64,000 nucleotides of DNA from Leisingera sp. ANG1 (GCF_000203975.2 NZ_AFCF02000015.1:1-64000); one strand, 5' to 3'. Shown: positions 26,159 to 35,649, counted from the first letter of the stretch. Notes: generated from the letters alone by a model not told the origin. Numbers and translations are program-made.

Positions 26159-27096
26159 CCGGTACTGCGCAAGCTGCGCGGAGTGGTTCCGAACTCCGCC
26201 TTGAAGGCCCGGGTCAGCGCGCTCGGGTCGTCGTAGCCGCAGCGCAGGGCAATCTCTGAAACGCTCAGAACAGTTTCTAACACGAGCTTTCTGGCCTGTA
26301 TCAGACGCAGCCGCCGGTAGACCGCCTGCGGCGTTGCCCCCAGTTCACCCTTCATCCGCGCCTCCAGATCCTTCTGGCTGCGGCCCGCCTTTCGGGCCAC
26401 GGCAGCGATGGGCAAGGGCGTTTCCAGATTAGCCTGCATCACCGCAACCGCGCGGGCAACCGATTTGCCGCGCACCAGGATCGGGTCCTGGGTCTCCGTC
26501 GCCTCAGGCGCCATGAACAGCGTGGCAACTTCCAGCCGCAATGCAGCGCCATGCTGGTCGCCGATCAGCTCCATCATGGTGTCAAAGGCCGCCAGCGCGC
26601 CGGTGCAGGTGATGCGGTCGCCGTCCCGGACCTGCCGCGCTCTTTCGGCCTCAACCTCCGGGAAAGCCTCGGTGAAGCGGCCCAGCTCTTCCCAGTGGAT
26701 GGTGGCCCGGCGCCCGTCCAGCAGCCCGGCCTGCGCCAGCAGCCAGGCGCCGGTGTCAAACCCTGCCAGCACTTTGTAGCGGCGGGCAGCGGATTTCAGC
26801 GCCCGGGCGGTCGCCGCATTGGCGTGGCGCAGGAAGTCATAAGACGGCATCGCAATCAGCAGATCACCGCTGCAATCACCCAGTTTTCCATGCGCCCGCA
26901 CCTCCATGCCTGAGGACGAAACCGCCGGCGCGCCGTCCAGCGTCAGGAACCGCCAGGCATAGACTTGCCGCCCGGCAAACGTATTGGCGGCACGCAGCGG
27001 CTCCACCGTGTTGGCCAGGCAATGGGCCGAAAAGGCATCAAACAGCAGCACATCCAATTGCTGCGCCGCAGCGGCATCTTTTGTCCAACTTCGCAT
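26155..27096 (-). CDS. GlxA-type AraC-family transcriptional regulator (amidotransferase-like N-terminus)
   Basis: 313 aa from the ATG at 27096; upstream residues in the longer frame look non-coding. The first 185 residues form a DJ-1/PfpI-like domain (LDVLLFDAFSAHCLANTVEP, AGFDTGAWLLAQAGLLDGR) and the last 100 an AraC double helix-turn-helix (LSVSEIALRCGYDDPSALTR). Relatives include CdhR and GbdR, which sense carnitine or betaine compounds. Divergent from the acyl-CoA dehydrogenase operon across 80 bp, so it probably controls that operon. The effector is inferred, not seen. Confidence 0.87.
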   Translation of the reverse strand: MRSWTKDAAAAQQLDVLLFDAFSAHCLANTVEPLRAANTFAGRQVYAWRFLTLDGAPAVSSSGMEVRAHGKLGDCSGDLLIAMPSYDFLRHANAATARALKSAARRYKVLAGFDTGAWLLAQAGLLDGRRATIHWEELGRFTEAFPEVEAERARQVRDGDRITCTGALAAFDTMMELIGDQHGAALRLEVATLFMAPEATETQDPILVRGKSVARAVAVMQANLETPLPIAAVARKAGRSQKDLEARMKGELGATPQAVYRRLRLIQARKLVLETVLSVSEIALRCGYDDPSALTRAFKAEFGTTPRSLRSTG

Positions 27097-27176
27097 GATT
27101 ATTTCTAACCTTGCATGATGAACGCGTGCAAGCGGCGTAATCTGATCCGCAACAGATTTGCCGAAGGAAGACCGCC

Positions 27177-28340
27177 ATGCAGTTCGGGATGACCGAAGAA
27201 CAGTCGATGATCGTTGAGACCACCCGCGCCTTTGTGGAAAAGGAGCTCTATCCGCATGAGGCGGAGATCGAGCGCACCGGCCACCTGGACATGGATGTGA
27301 TCCGCGACGTGCAGAAGAAGGCAATGGAAGCGGGGCTGTATGCCGCCAACATGCCCGAGGAAGTGGGCGGTGCCGGTCTCGATACCCTGACCTGGCTGAT
27401 GTATGAAAAGGAACTGGGCCGCGCCAACTATGCGCTGCACTGGACCGGGGTCGCGCGGCCGTCGAACATCCTGCTGGCAGGCACAGAGGAGCAGAAAGAG
27501 AAATACCTGTTCCCCTGCATGAAGGGCGAGAAATGGGACTGCCTGGCGATGACTGAGCCGGATGCGGGATCCGACCTGCGCGGCATGAAGGCCAGTGCCC
27601 GTCAGGACGGTGACGACTGGATCCTGAACGGCACCAAGCATTTCATCAGCCACGCCGATATTGCTGATTTTGCCATCTGCTTCATGGCAACCGGGGTTGA
27701 GGACACACCGCGCGGGCCGAAGAAGAAGATCACTGCCTTCTTTGTCGACAAGGGCACACCCGGTTTCGAGGTGCGCGACGGCTACGGCAACGTCAGCCAC
27801 CGCGGCTACACCAATGCGGTGCTGGAATTCGACGACTGCCGCCTGCCATCCTCGGCCATTCTGGGCGAGGTCGACAAGGGGTTCGAGGTGGCCAACACCT
27901 GGCTGGGCGCCACCCGCCTGCAAGTGGCCGCCACCTGCCTGGGCCGCGCCGAACGGGCGCTGCAGCACTCGATCGAATACGCCGCCGAGCGCAAGCAGTT
28001 CGGCCAGCAGATCGGCAAGTTCCAGGGCATTTCCTTCAAGCTGGCCGACATGGCGCTGGAGCTGAAGGCGGCGAACCTCTTGACCTGGGAAGCCGGCTGG
28101 AAATTCGACCAGGGCACCGTCACCGAGAGCGACATGTCGATGGCCAAGCTGAAAGCAACCGAAATGCTGGCCTTTGTCGCCGACGAGGCGATCCAGATTC
28201 ATGGCGGCATGGGCCTGATGGACGAGCTGCCGCTGGAACGCATCTGGCGCGACGCACGGGTGGAGCGTATCTGGGAAGGCACCAGTGAAATCCAGCGGCA
28301 CATCATCAGCCGCGAGATGCTGCGCGCCGTCGGAGGCTGA
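27177..28340 (+). CDS. Acyl-CoA dehydrogenase, first gene of a carnitine-type catabolic operon
   Basis: 387 aa, full length. FAD-dependent dehydrogenase with the flavin motif CLAMTEPDAGSDLRGMKASA and the HFISHADIADF block. The catalytic Glu lies in IWEGTSEIQRHII near the C-terminus. It oxidises the alpha-beta bond of an acyl-CoA and passes electrons to ETF. Context with a CaiD-like dehydratase suggests a butyrobetainyl/crotonobetainyl-CoA type substrate, but its sequence is not clearly CaiA. Followed after 3 bp by the SelW-like gene. Confidence 0.9.
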   Translation: MQFGMTEEQSMIVETTRAFVEKELYPHEAEIERTGHLDMDVIRDVQKKAMEAGLYAANMPEEVGGAGLDTLTWLMYEKELGRANYALHWTGVARPSNILLAGTEEQKEKYLFPCMKGEKWDCLAMTEPDAGSDLRGMKASARQDGDDWILNGTKHFISHADIADFAICFMATGVEDTPRGPKKKITAFFVDKGTPGFEVRDGYGNVSHRGYTNAVLEFDDCRLPSSAILGEVDKGFEVANTWLGATRLQVAATCLGRAERALQHSIEYAAERKQFGQQIGKFQGISFKLADMALELKAANLLTWEAGWKFDQGTVTESDMSMAKLKATEMLAFVADEAIQIHGGMGLMDELPLERIWRDARVERIWEGTSEIQRHIISREMLRAVGG

Positions 28341-28343
28341 TCC

Positions 28344-28646
28344 ATGATCCAAACCGGGAAACCCGTAGTTACCATTACCTACTGCATCGGCTGCAACTGG
28401 CTGCTGCGGGCGGGCTGGATGGCGCAGGAGCTGCTGCAGACCTTCCAGGACCAATTGGGCGGGGTGACTCTGGTTCCCGGAGATTTGGGCGGGATCTTTG
28501 AGATCCATGTTGATAAGGAGCTGGTCTGGGAACGCAAACGGGACGGCGGCTTTCCTGATGTGAAAGAGCTGAAAACCCGCGTGCGCGACCGGATCAACCC
28601 TGAACAAGACCTCGGCCATCTGGACCGCGGCAAGACCGGTGAATAA
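28344..28646 (+). CDS. SelT/SelW/SelH-family thioredoxin-like protein (Cys form)
   Basis: 100 aa. The redox motif CIGC sits right after the first beta strand (VVTITYCIGCNWLLRAGW), as in Rdx proteins; here both positions are Cys rather than Cys-Sec. GDLGGIFEIHVDKELVWERK and the GGFPDVKELK block are also typical. Probable thiol-disulphide partner; no defined substrate. It sits between the dehydrogenase and CoA-ligase genes with gaps of 3 and 6 bp, so it is co-transcribed. Confidence 0.88.
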   Translation: MIQTGKPVVTITYCIGCNWLLRAGWMAQELLQTFQDQLGGVTLVPGDLGGIFEIHVDKELVWERKRDGGFPDVKELKTRVRDRINPEQDLGHLDRGKTGE

Positions 28647-28649
28647 GAT

Positions 28650-28671
28650 CAAATGCAGTCTCTAAACAGGC
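28650..28671 (-). repeat. AT-rich dispersed word, minus orientation, over the CoA-ligase start codon
   Basis: On the minus strand GCCTGTTTAGAGACTGCATTTG, three mismatches in 22 nt against the copy at 24555. It spans the ATG at 28653. Confidence 0.4.
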
Positions 28672-30680
28672 TTTTCCGCCCGAAAACCATTGCTGTGATT
28701 GGCGGCGGCGCATGGTGCCGCCTGGTGATCGAGCAATGCCAGAAGATGGGGTTCGAGGGCACCATTTGGCCCGTCCACCCCAAAGCTGAAGAGGTCGCGG
28801 GCCTGCCTGCCTTCAAGGATGCGGACAGCCTGCCGGAGGCACCTGACGCAGCCTTCATCGGCGTGAACCGTTTTGCCACGATCGAGGTGGTGCGGGCGCT
28901 GTCGGCGCGCGGGGCTGGCGGGGCAGTGTGCTTTGCCTCCGGGTTCCTGGAGGCTGCGGCCGAGGACGCGGAAGGCGCGGACCTGCAGGCGCAGCTGCTG
29001 GAAGCAGCAGGCGGCATGCCGTTCCTTGGCCCCAACTGCTATGGCTTCATCAACTACCTGGACGGCGCACTGCTGTGGCCGGACCAGCATGGCGGGCAGC
29101 GGGCAGAAAAGGGTGTGGCACTGGTCACCCAAAGCTCCAACATCGCCATCAACCTGACCATGCAGAAGCGCGGGCTGCCGCTGGCCTATGTGGTGACCGC
29201 CGGCAATCAGGCGCAGTCGGGCATTGCCGCGATTGGCGAGGCGTTGCTGGAGGATGACCGGGTGACCGCGCTGGGCCTTCATATCGAGGGTTTTGGCGAT
29301 CTGCGCGCCTTTGAGGCCCTGGCCGCGCGGGCGCGCGAGCTGGGCAAGCCGGTCATCGCGCTGAAAGTTGGCAAATCAGCTGAGGCCCAGGCCGCAACTG
29401 TTTCTCATACCGCCTCGCTTGCGGGCGGTGACGCGGGTGCGGGGGCTTTGCTCTCACGCCTTGGCATTCCGCGTCTGGATGACCTGCCTTCCTTCCTGGA
29501 GACGCTGAAATTGCTGCATGTGGCGGGGCGTCTGCCTTCGAACCGCATCGCAACCATCAGCTGCTCCGGTGGGGAGGCAAGCCTGGCTGCGGACACCGGC
29601 CATGCGCGGAAGGTGGAGTTCCCGCCTTTGAACGACCGCCAGAAAACGGACCTGCGCGCGGCACTCGGCCCGATGGTGGCGCTGGCAAATCCGCTCGACT
29701 ATCACACCTATATCTGGCGCGACACCGAGGCGATGACCAAGGCGTTCTCAGCCATGATGGATCCGCAGCTGGCAATGACCATGCTGGTTGTGGATTTCCC
29801 GCGCGATGACCGCTGCGATGCCTCGGACTGGGAATGCACCATTCAGGCGGCCATCGGCTCGCGTGAGCGGACTGGCGCCAACGTCGGTCTGGTGGCAACC
29901 CTGCCGGAACTGCTGCCGGAGGAAGTGGCGGCCCGGCTGATGGACGCGGGTGTGGTGCCCTTCTGCGGTCTCAGCGAAGCGATTGCCGCCTGCGAGGCGG
30001 CCAGCCTGCCGCTGCCGGAAGCGCCTGCGCCGTTGTTGCTGCCAACCCCGGTTGTGGAGCCCGATCTGGTGCCGGAGGCCGAAGCCAAATGGCAGCTTTC
30101 CAGCTATGGGCTGCGCACTCCGCGCTCCAAACGGGCGGCTTCGGCCACCAATGCCCGCGCGGTGGCGGTCGACGTCGGCTTTCCGGTGGTGCTGAAGGGC
30201 GAAGGTGTCGCGCATAAAACCGAGGCGGGGGCAGTGGCGCTGAACCTGAATTCAGGCCAGGAGGTGAGCGACGCCGCCTTCAACATGCCTGCGGAGCGTT
30301 TCTTGGTGGAGGAGATGGTTACTGGCGCGGTGGCGGAGCTGCTGATCGGCGTGGTGAAAGACCCGGCGCACGGGTTTGTCATGACACTGGCGGCGGGCGG
30401 CACCTTGACCGAGCTGATGGAGGACAGCGCGTCTTTCCTGCTGCCGGCCTCGGATGCGGAGATTGAGGCGGCGCTGAAATCCTTGCGGGTTTCCAAGCTG
30501 CTGGATGGCTACCGCGGCGCCCCGGCGGCAGACCGCGAGGCAATCCTGCGCGCCATCCGTGCAGTTGAGGCCTATGTGATGGAGAACGCGCTGGGGCTGG
30601 AGGAGATCGAGATCAACCCGCTTCTGTGCACGCCAAAGGATGCGGTTGCGGCAGACGCGCTGATGCGCCGGAAATACTGA
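28653..30680 (+). CDS. ADP-forming acyl-CoA synthetase (acetate--CoA ligase family)
   Basis: 675 aa, single-chain NDP-forming CoA ligase. Order: CoA-binding Rossmann domain at the start (AVIGGGAWCRLVIEQCQ), a succinyl-CoA-ligase-like domain (ALVTQSSNIAINLTMQKRG, and SHTASLAGGDAGAGALLSRL with the conserved His), and a C-terminal ATP-grasp domain (VVLKGEGVAHKTEAGAVALN). It links acid activation to ATP hydrolysis to ADP and phosphate, or runs in reverse. No CaiC-like AMP-forming ligase is present in the operon, so this enzyme is the likely source of the acyl-CoA substrate. That role is inferred. Confidence 0.9.
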   Translation: MQSLNRLFRPKTIAVIGGGAWCRLVIEQCQKMGFEGTIWPVHPKAEEVAGLPAFKDADSLPEAPDAAFIGVNRFATIEVVRALSARGAGGAVCFASGFLEAAAEDAEGADLQAQLLEAAGGMPFLGPNCYGFINYLDGALLWPDQHGGQRAEKGVALVTQSSNIAINLTMQKRGLPLAYVVTAGNQAQSGIAAIGEALLEDDRVTALGLHIEGFGDLRAFEALAARARELGKPVIALKVGKSAEAQAATVSHTASLAGGDAGAGALLSRLGIPRLDDLPSFLETLKLLHVAGRLPSNRIATISCSGGEASLAADTGHARKVEFPPLNDRQKTDLRAALGPMVALANPLDYHTYIWRDTEAMTKAFSAMMDPQLAMTMLVVDFPRDDRCDASDWECTIQAAIGSRERTGANVGLVATLPELLPEEVAARLMDAGVVPFCGLSEAIAACEAASLPLPEAPAPLLLPTPVVEPDLVPEAEAKWQLSSYGLRTPRSKRAASATNARAVAVDVGFPVVLKGEGVAHKTEAGAVALNLNSGQEVSDAAFNMPAERFLVEEMVTGAVAELLIGVVKDPAHGFVMTLAAGGTLTELMEDSASFLLPASDAEIEAALKSLRVSKLLDGYRGAPAADREAILRAIRAVEAYVMENALGLEEIEINPLLCTPKDAVAADALMRRKY

Positions 30681-30730
30681 GGCTTCGGCCCTGAAACAGA
30701 ACGGCATGCCAAATGCCAGGAGGAGACGAC

Positions 30731-31516
30731 ATGAGTGAAAGCCCTGTGAAAACCCGCCGCGACGGCGCCATTCTGGAAGTGACTCTGGACCGGCCCAAGG
30801 CCAATGCCATTGACCTGGCCACCAGCAAGGTGATGGGCGAGGTATTCCGAGATTTTCGTGACGACCCGGAGCTGCGGGTGGCAATCCTGACCGGCAGTGG
30901 GGAGAAATTTTTCTGCCCCGGCTGGGACCTGAAGGCCGCCGCAGACGGTGATGCGGTGGATGGCGATTACGGCGTCGGCGGTTTCGGCGGGCTGCAGGAG
31001 CTGCGGGATATGAACAAGCCGGTGATTGCCGCCGTGAACGGCATCGCCTGCGGCGGCGGGTTGGAGCTGGCGCTGTCGGCGGACATGATCATTGCAGCCG
31101 ATCACGCCACATTTGCGCTGCCGGAAATCCGCTCCGGCACCGTGGCAGACGCGGCCAGCGTCAAACTGCCCAAGCGCATCCCCTACCATATCGCCATGGA
31201 GCTGCTGCTGACCGGGCGCTGGTTTGATGCCGAAGAAGCCAACCGTTGGGGGCTGGTGAATGAGATCGTGGCCGCAGATCAGCTGATGGACCGTGCCTGG
31301 GAACTGGCAAGGCTGCTCGCCTCCGGCCCGCCGCTGGTTTATGCGGCGATCAAGGAGATCGTGCGCGACGCCGAAGACAGCAAGTTCCAGGATGCGATGA
31401 ACCGTATCACCCAGCGCCAGCTCAAGACGGTGGATGTGCTTTACGGCTCCGAAGACAACCTGGAAGGCGCCCGCGCCTTTGCCGAAAAACGCGATCCGGT
31501 CTGGAAGGGGCGCTGA
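30731..31516 (+). CDS. caiD: Carnitinyl-CoA dehydratase (CaiD-like enoyl-CoA hydratase)
   Basis: 261 aa from the ATG at 30731, which follows AGGAGG; the same length as E. coli CaiD. From memory of CaiD the resemblance is strong over the whole chain: LDRPKANAID, MGEVFRDFRDDPELRVAI, GWDLKAAADGDA and the C-terminal AFAEKRDPVWKGR. Both catalytic Glu positions are kept (GGGLELALSAD and FALPEIRSG). It interconverts L-carnitinyl-CoA and crotonobetainyl-CoA. Last gene of the operon, 50 bp after the CoA ligase, followed by a terminator. Confidence 0.9.
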   Translation: MSESPVKTRRDGAILEVTLDRPKANAIDLATSKVMGEVFRDFRDDPELRVAILTGSGEKFFCPGWDLKAAADGDAVDGDYGVGGFGGLQELRDMNKPVIAAVNGIACGGGLELALSADMIIAADHATFALPEIRSGTVADAASVKLPKRIPYHIAMELLLTGRWFDAEEANRWGLVNEIVAADQLMDRAWELARLLASGPPLVYAAIKEIVRDAEDSKFQDAMNRITQRQLKTVDVLYGSEDNLEGARAFAEKRDPVWKGR

Positions 31517-31574
31517 CGCAAAGCTCCCGCCTGCTGCGGGACATCTGAAGATGCCCCTCCGCAGTTGGGCCTGG

Positions 31575-31598
31575 CGCCGCGCTTCGCGCGGCGTTTTC
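31575..31598 (+). terminator. Terminator of the caiD operon
   Basis: Stem CGCCGCGC-TTC-GCGCGGCG followed by TTTTCTTT, 58 bp after the caiD stop. Confidence 0.85.
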
Positions 31599-31614
31599 TT
31601 TCCGCTGAGAAGCT

Positions 31615-31640
31615 CTTGAGGAGCAGGTTTGCTCCTCAAG
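31615..31640. repeat. Perfect 10-bp inverted repeat
   Basis: CTTGAGGAGC and GCTCCTCAAG enclose a 6-nt loop (AGGTTT), between the caiD terminator and the methyltransferase gene. There is no T tract on either strand, so it is not a standard terminator. Confidence 0.6.
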
Positions 31641-31742
31641 CAGCCAATTCGAGTTTGTGATCCGGCATCGCCGCCTCAAGGGCAAGCCGCGCGTGCCGCG
31701 CGGAGGCTGTGCCTCCCTTGACCCGGCGCTGACGGGGTGGCG

Positions 31743-32378
31743 CTAAACCTTCTGGAACAGCGCAATAATCGCGGTATCGTCCTTGTGCGCGCCGGAGGCG
31801 CGCGGGCCGTAGATGCGCAGCTCCGGCAGAGTCAGGCTTTTGATCCATTGCCCCTGCAGCAGCCTGTCAAAGGCTGCGGCAAATCCCGCCTTTTCATAGA
31901 ACTTTGCATTCACCGATAGGGCGAACCAGGCATCCGGCGCGGCCACCCGCAGCAGCGCAGGCAACACTTCAGGGCCAAGGTGGCCGTGGGTGAAGGTGCC
32001 GGAGGAGACCACCCCGCGGTATGAGCCGCGCGGCACCGGGATGCCCTCCATCAGGTCGGCCTCGATCACGTCGCGGTAGGCGTCCTTGCGCAGCGCCTCG
32101 GCCAGCATGGCGGCGCTGATGTCGGTGGCGTCCACAGGCTCAACCCCAAGCGCCCGCAGCGCCTGGCCGCAGAGACCGGTGCCTGCGCCCGCGTCCAGAA
32201 CCGGGCCTGTTCCCCCGGCGGCGGCAAAGGCCTTGGCCGTCAGTCCGGGCAGCAGGTAGTCCTGCCCGGCAGCAAAATCCTGATCGTAGGAGGTGGCCCA
32301 TTCCGCGTAGAGCTGCCGTGAATCTTCAGGCGTGCTCAGCGCATAGGCATCGGCCAATCCGGGTGTCTGCTTTTTCAT
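31743..32378 (-). CDS. Class I SAM-dependent methyltransferase
   Basis: 211 aa from the ATG at 32378; a 25-residue extension in the longer frame looks non-coding. The SAM-binding motif VLDAGAGTGLCGQALRALG is followed by the acidic strand end ATDISAAML and motif IV (VVSSGTFTHGHLG). The substrate is not readable. Cytoplasmic. Divergent from the YeeZ-like gene across 73 bp. Confidence 0.85.
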   Translation of the reverse strand: MKKQTPGLADAYALSTPEDSRQLYAEWATSYDQDFAAGQDYLLPGLTAKAFAAAGGTGPVLDAGAGTGLCGQALRALGVEPVDATDISAAMLAEALRKDAYRDVIEADLMEGIPVPRGSYRGVVSSGTFTHGHLGPEVLPALLRVAAPDAWFALSVNAKFYEKAGFAAAFDRLLQGQWIKSLTLPELRIYGPRASGAHKDDTAIIALFQKV

Positions 32379-32451
32379 CGGGCCATCAAAGCCGTGCAGG
32401 GGATTCGAATCAACCCTTGCGCACCGGGCACGGCCAACGCATCTAGGAGGC

Positions 32452-33321
32452 ATGAGAAAAACGCTGCTTTGTCTTGGATTTGGCTATACCGCCCGGGCGC
32501 TTGCCCCGCGCCTGATGGCGGCGGGATGGCGTGTCATCGGCACCTCGCGTGAGGTGGCGGCGGCTGATGGTGTTGAGATGATCACCTGGCCCGGGCAGGA
32601 CGTGCCGCTGGACGGCGTGACGCATGTGCTGAACTCGATCGGCCCCAATGCGGATGGGGATCCGGTGCTGGCAGCCATGGGGGACCGGATTGCCACCGCG
32701 CCTGATCTGGAGTGGGTCGGCTACCTGTCGACCACAGCCGTCTACGGCCACCACGATGGCGCCTGGGTGGATGAAGAGACGCCGGTGAAGCCCACCAGCC
32801 AGCGCGGCGACTGGCGCGCCCTGGCGGAGATGCAATGGCAGGCGATCCCCGGCCTGCCGCTGCACATCTTCCGGCTGGCCGGCATCTACGGACCCGGCCG
32901 CGGCCCCTTTGCCAAGCTGATGGCGGGCAAGGCGCGGCGGATCATCAAGCCGGGGCAGGTGTTCTCCCGCATCCATGTGGACGACATCGCCCAGGTGCTG
33001 GCAGCCTCCATTGCGCAGCCGCGTCCGGGCGCCATTTACAACGTCTGCGACGACGACCCGGCGCCGCCGCAGGATGTGCTGGGCCACGCCGCCGAACTTC
33101 TGGGCCTGCCGATGCCGGCCGAGGTGCCCTTTGACGAGGCGGGCATGACGCCGATGGCGCGCAGTTTTTACGGGGAGAACAAGCGGGTCCGCAACCGCCG
33201 GATCAAGGATGAGCTGGGGGTGGGGCTGCTCTATCCCACCTACCGCGAGGGTCTTCGGGCGGTGCTGGAGGCAGAGGACATGGAGAGCTTTGTTCCGCCG
33301 GCGGAGCCGCCGGGGGTTTAG
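32452..33321 (+). CDS. NAD-dependent epimerase/dehydratase-family protein (YeeZ-like)
   Basis: 289 aa. The Rossmann start LLCLGFGYTARALAPRLMAA is followed by LSTTAVYGHHDGAWVDE and FRLAGIYGPGRGPF, typical of extended SDR proteins of the YeeZ group. The usual catalytic Tyr-x-x-x-Lys is not clear; the TAVYG Tyr is a structural motif. Enzymatic function is unknown. The start directly follows TAGGAGG. Confidence 0.82.
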   Translation: MRKTLLCLGFGYTARALAPRLMAAGWRVIGTSREVAAADGVEMITWPGQDVPLDGVTHVLNSIGPNADGDPVLAAMGDRIATAPDLEWVGYLSTTAVYGHHDGAWVDEETPVKPTSQRGDWRALAEMQWQAIPGLPLHIFRLAGIYGPGRGPFAKLMAGKARRIIKPGQVFSRIHVDDIAQVLAASIAQPRPGAIYNVCDDDPAPPQDVLGHAAELLGLPMPAEVPFDEAGMTPMARSFYGENKRVRNRRIKDELGVGLLYPTYREGLRAVLEAEDMESFVPPAEPPGV

Positions 33322-33324
33322 GGT

Positions 33325-33660
33325 TTGGGAAGCTGGCACCTTCTGTTTGTTTTCCTGCAGTTTCGCAGGCTGGGGCGGTTGCGTCGGCGATTGAGAGCGG
33401 TTTATCCAAACAGCTTGGAAACAATCTGGTCTGATTTGGGTTTCACCAGACGGCTCGATATTGCGTTTTCACCGTCAATTTTTACCGTGGTTTCCGACCG
33501 CGCGGCATTGCTGAATCTATTTGTTGCCCGTCAGGATGAGATACAGCCCGCGTGGATGGGAGACAAAACCATTGCGCAGCTTGTCTTTGCTTTGAACAGG
33601 CATTGGTCAGCGCCGGGCTATCGGTTGCTTAGCCGGCTGACTGGACTTTCCAGAAACTGA
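33325..33660 (+). CDS. Possible small hypothetical protein of atypical composition
   Basis: 111-residue frame from a TTG at 33325 with no convincing ribosome-binding site. Sequence is AT-richer than its neighbours and codon use is less GC3-biased, which suggests a transferred or decaying gene or non-coding DNA. The product would be basic, with SPSIFTVVSDRAALLNLFVA in the middle; I recognise no domain. It fills the 357-bp gap between the YeeZ-like gene and the convergent dxs. Treat as unproven. Confidence 0.35.
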   Translation: MGSWHLLFVFLQFRRLGRLRRRLRAVYPNSLETIWSDLGFTRRLDIAFSPSIFTVVSDRAALLNLFVARQDEIQPAWMGDKTIAQLVFALNRHWSAPGYRLLSRLTGLSRN

Positions 33661-33678
33661 CAGGCTGAGAGACTAGGC

Positions 33679-35607
33679 TTAAGCCCGCTTTTCCCCAATC
33701 GTCGCCACGCCCAGAACCTCCAGCACCTTGGCTTCGATCTGCGGCGCGTTCATCGCTGCGGTCTCGTACATATCCGCCGGGCTGGCCTGGTCGATGAAGG
33801 TGTCGGGCAGCACCATCGAGCGGTATTTGAGGCCGCTGTCAAAGACGCCTTCCTCTGCCAGGAGCTGCGCCACGTGGGAACCGAAACCGCCCACTGCGCC
33901 TTCCTCGATGGTGATCAGAGCCTCGTGGTCCGCGGCCAGCTGCAGGATCAGATTGCGGTCCAGCGGCTTGGCAAAGCGGGCGTCGGCAATTGTCGGGGTG
34001 ATGCCCTTGGCAGAGAGTGCCTCGGCAGCTTTGCGGACCTCGCCCAGGCGGGTGCCGAAGGACAGAAGCGCCACGCGTTTGCCCTCCTGGATCATCCGGC
34101 CCTTGCCGATTTCCAGCACTTCCGGGATCTCCGGCATTTCGACGCCTTCGCCCTCGCCGCGCGGGTAGCGGAATGCGATGGGACCGTCGTCATACGCAGC
34201 GGCGGTGGCGACCATGTGAACCAGCTCCGCCTCATCCGCGGCGGCCATCACCACCATGCCGGGCAGGTTGGACATGAAGCCGATGTCGAAGCTGCCGGCG
34301 TGGGTGGCGCCGTCGGCGCCGACCAGGCCGGCGCGGTCGATGGCAAAGCGCACCGGCAGCCGCTGGATCGCCACGTCATGCACCACCTGGTCATAGCCGC
34401 GTTGCAGGAAGGTGGAGTACATCGCACAGAAGGGCTTCATGCCGCCCGCCGCCAGTGCCGCGGCAAAGGTGACGCCGTGCTGTTCGGCAATGCCGACATC
34501 AAAGCAGCGCGAGGGGTAGCGTTCCGCCATCAGGCTGAGGCCGGTGCCATCCGGCATCGCCGCGGTGACGGCGCAGATCTTGTCGTCCTTGGCGGCCAGT
34601 TTCACCAGCTCAGTGCCGAAGACCGAGGTGTAGGAGGGCGCGTTGGAGGGGGCCTTCTTCTGCTCGCCGGTCACCATGTCGAACTTGGCAGTGGCGTGGC
34701 CCTTGTCGCGGGCGCGCTCGGCGGGGCCGTAGCCCTTACCCTTCTTGGTGAGGACATGGATCAGGATCGGGCCGGTGGCGCGGGCCTTGACGGTGCGCAG
34801 GACCGGCAGCAGCTGGTCCATGTCGTGGCCGTCGATCGGGCCGAGGTAAGAGAAGCCAAGTGCCTCGAACATAGTGCCGCCGACCGCCATGCCTTTCAGC
34901 ATGTCCTTGGCGCGCTTGGCGCCTTCGCGGAAGGGTTCGGGCAGCAGTGAGACTGCGCCCTTGGCAGCGGCTTTCAATTCCTGGAACGGTTCACCTGCAT
35001 AAAGGCGGGACAGGTAAGAGGACAGCGCGCCGACCGGCGGTGCGATCGACATTTCATTGTCGTTCAGGATCACGAACAGCCGTTTGCCCAGGTGGCCTGC
35101 GTTGTTCATCGCCTCAAAGGCCATGCCGGCCGACATCGAGCCGTCGCCGATCACCGCGATGGCGTCGCCGTTGCCCTCGGGGATCACGCCGCCCAGGTCG
35201 CGGGCGACGGCAAAGCCAAGGGCTGCGCTGATCGAGGTGGAGCTGTGGGCGGCACCGAACGGATCAAAAGGCGACTCGGAGCGTTTGGTGAAGCCGCTGA
35301 GCCCGTCCTTCATCCGCAGGGTGCGGATGCGGTCGCGGCGCCCAGTCAGGATCTTGTGCGGGTAGCACTGGTGGGAGACGTCCCAGATCACCTTGTCGCG
35401 CGGGGTGTCGAAGACCGCGTGCAGGGCGGTGGTCAGCTCCACCACGCCAAGGCCGGCGCCCAAATGGCCGCCGGTGACGGAAACCGCGGAAATGGTTTCC
35501 TGCCGCAGTTCGTGGGCCACCTGCACCAGCTGCGCATCCGTCAGCCCCTTCAGATCCGCGGGGCGCGTGATCTGGTCCAGAAGCGGGGTCTTGGGCCGGT
35601 CGGACAT
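33679..35607 (-). CDS. dxs: 1-deoxy-D-xylulose-5-phosphate synthase
   Basis: 642 aa, full length. Thiamine diphosphate enzyme with [18 protein letters not shown] (cofactor motif) near residue 150, the catalytic [11 protein letters not shown] near residue 80, and the transketolase central block with [20 protein letters not shown]. It joins pyruvate and glyceraldehyde 3-phosphate in the first step of the MEP isoprenoid pathway, which also feeds thiamine and pyridoxal synthesis. Last gene of the HDAC-xseB-ispA-dxs run, 42 bp after ispA. Confidence 0.97.
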   Translation of the reverse strand: MSDRPKTPLLDQITRPADLKGLTDAQLVQVAHELRQETISAVSVTGGHLGAGLGVVELTTALHAVFDTPRDKVIWDVSHQCYPHKILTGRRDRIRTLRMKDGLSGFTKRSESPFDPFGAAHSSTSISAALGFAVARDLGGVIPEGNGDAIAVIGDGSMSAGMAFEAMNNAGHLGKRLFVILNDNEMSIAPPVGALSSYLSRLYAGEPFQELKAAAKGAVSLLPEPFREGAKRAKDMLKGMAVGGTMFEALGFSYLGPIDGHDMDQLLPVLRTVKARATGPILIHVLTKKGKGYGPAERARDKGHATAKFDMVTGEQKKAPSNAPSYTSVFGTELVKLAAKDDKICAVTAAMPDGTGLSLMAERYPSRCFDVGIAEQHGVTFAAALAAGGMKPFCAMYSTFLQRGYDQVVHDVAIQRLPVRFAIDRAGLVGADGATHAGSFDIGFMSNLPGMVVMAAADEAELVHMVATAAAYDDGPIAFRYPRGEGEGVEMPEIPEVLEIGKGRMIQEGKRVALLSFGTRLGEVRKAAEALSAKGITPTIADARFAKPLDRNLILQLAADHEALITIEEGAVGGFGSHVAQLLAEEGVFDSGLKYRSMVLPDTFIDQASPADMYETAAMNAPQIEAKVLEVLGVATIGEKRA

Positions 35608-35649
35608 GGTGTCTCCTTGGGCTGCGCCTATTAGCGGCGTGGCGCGGTG

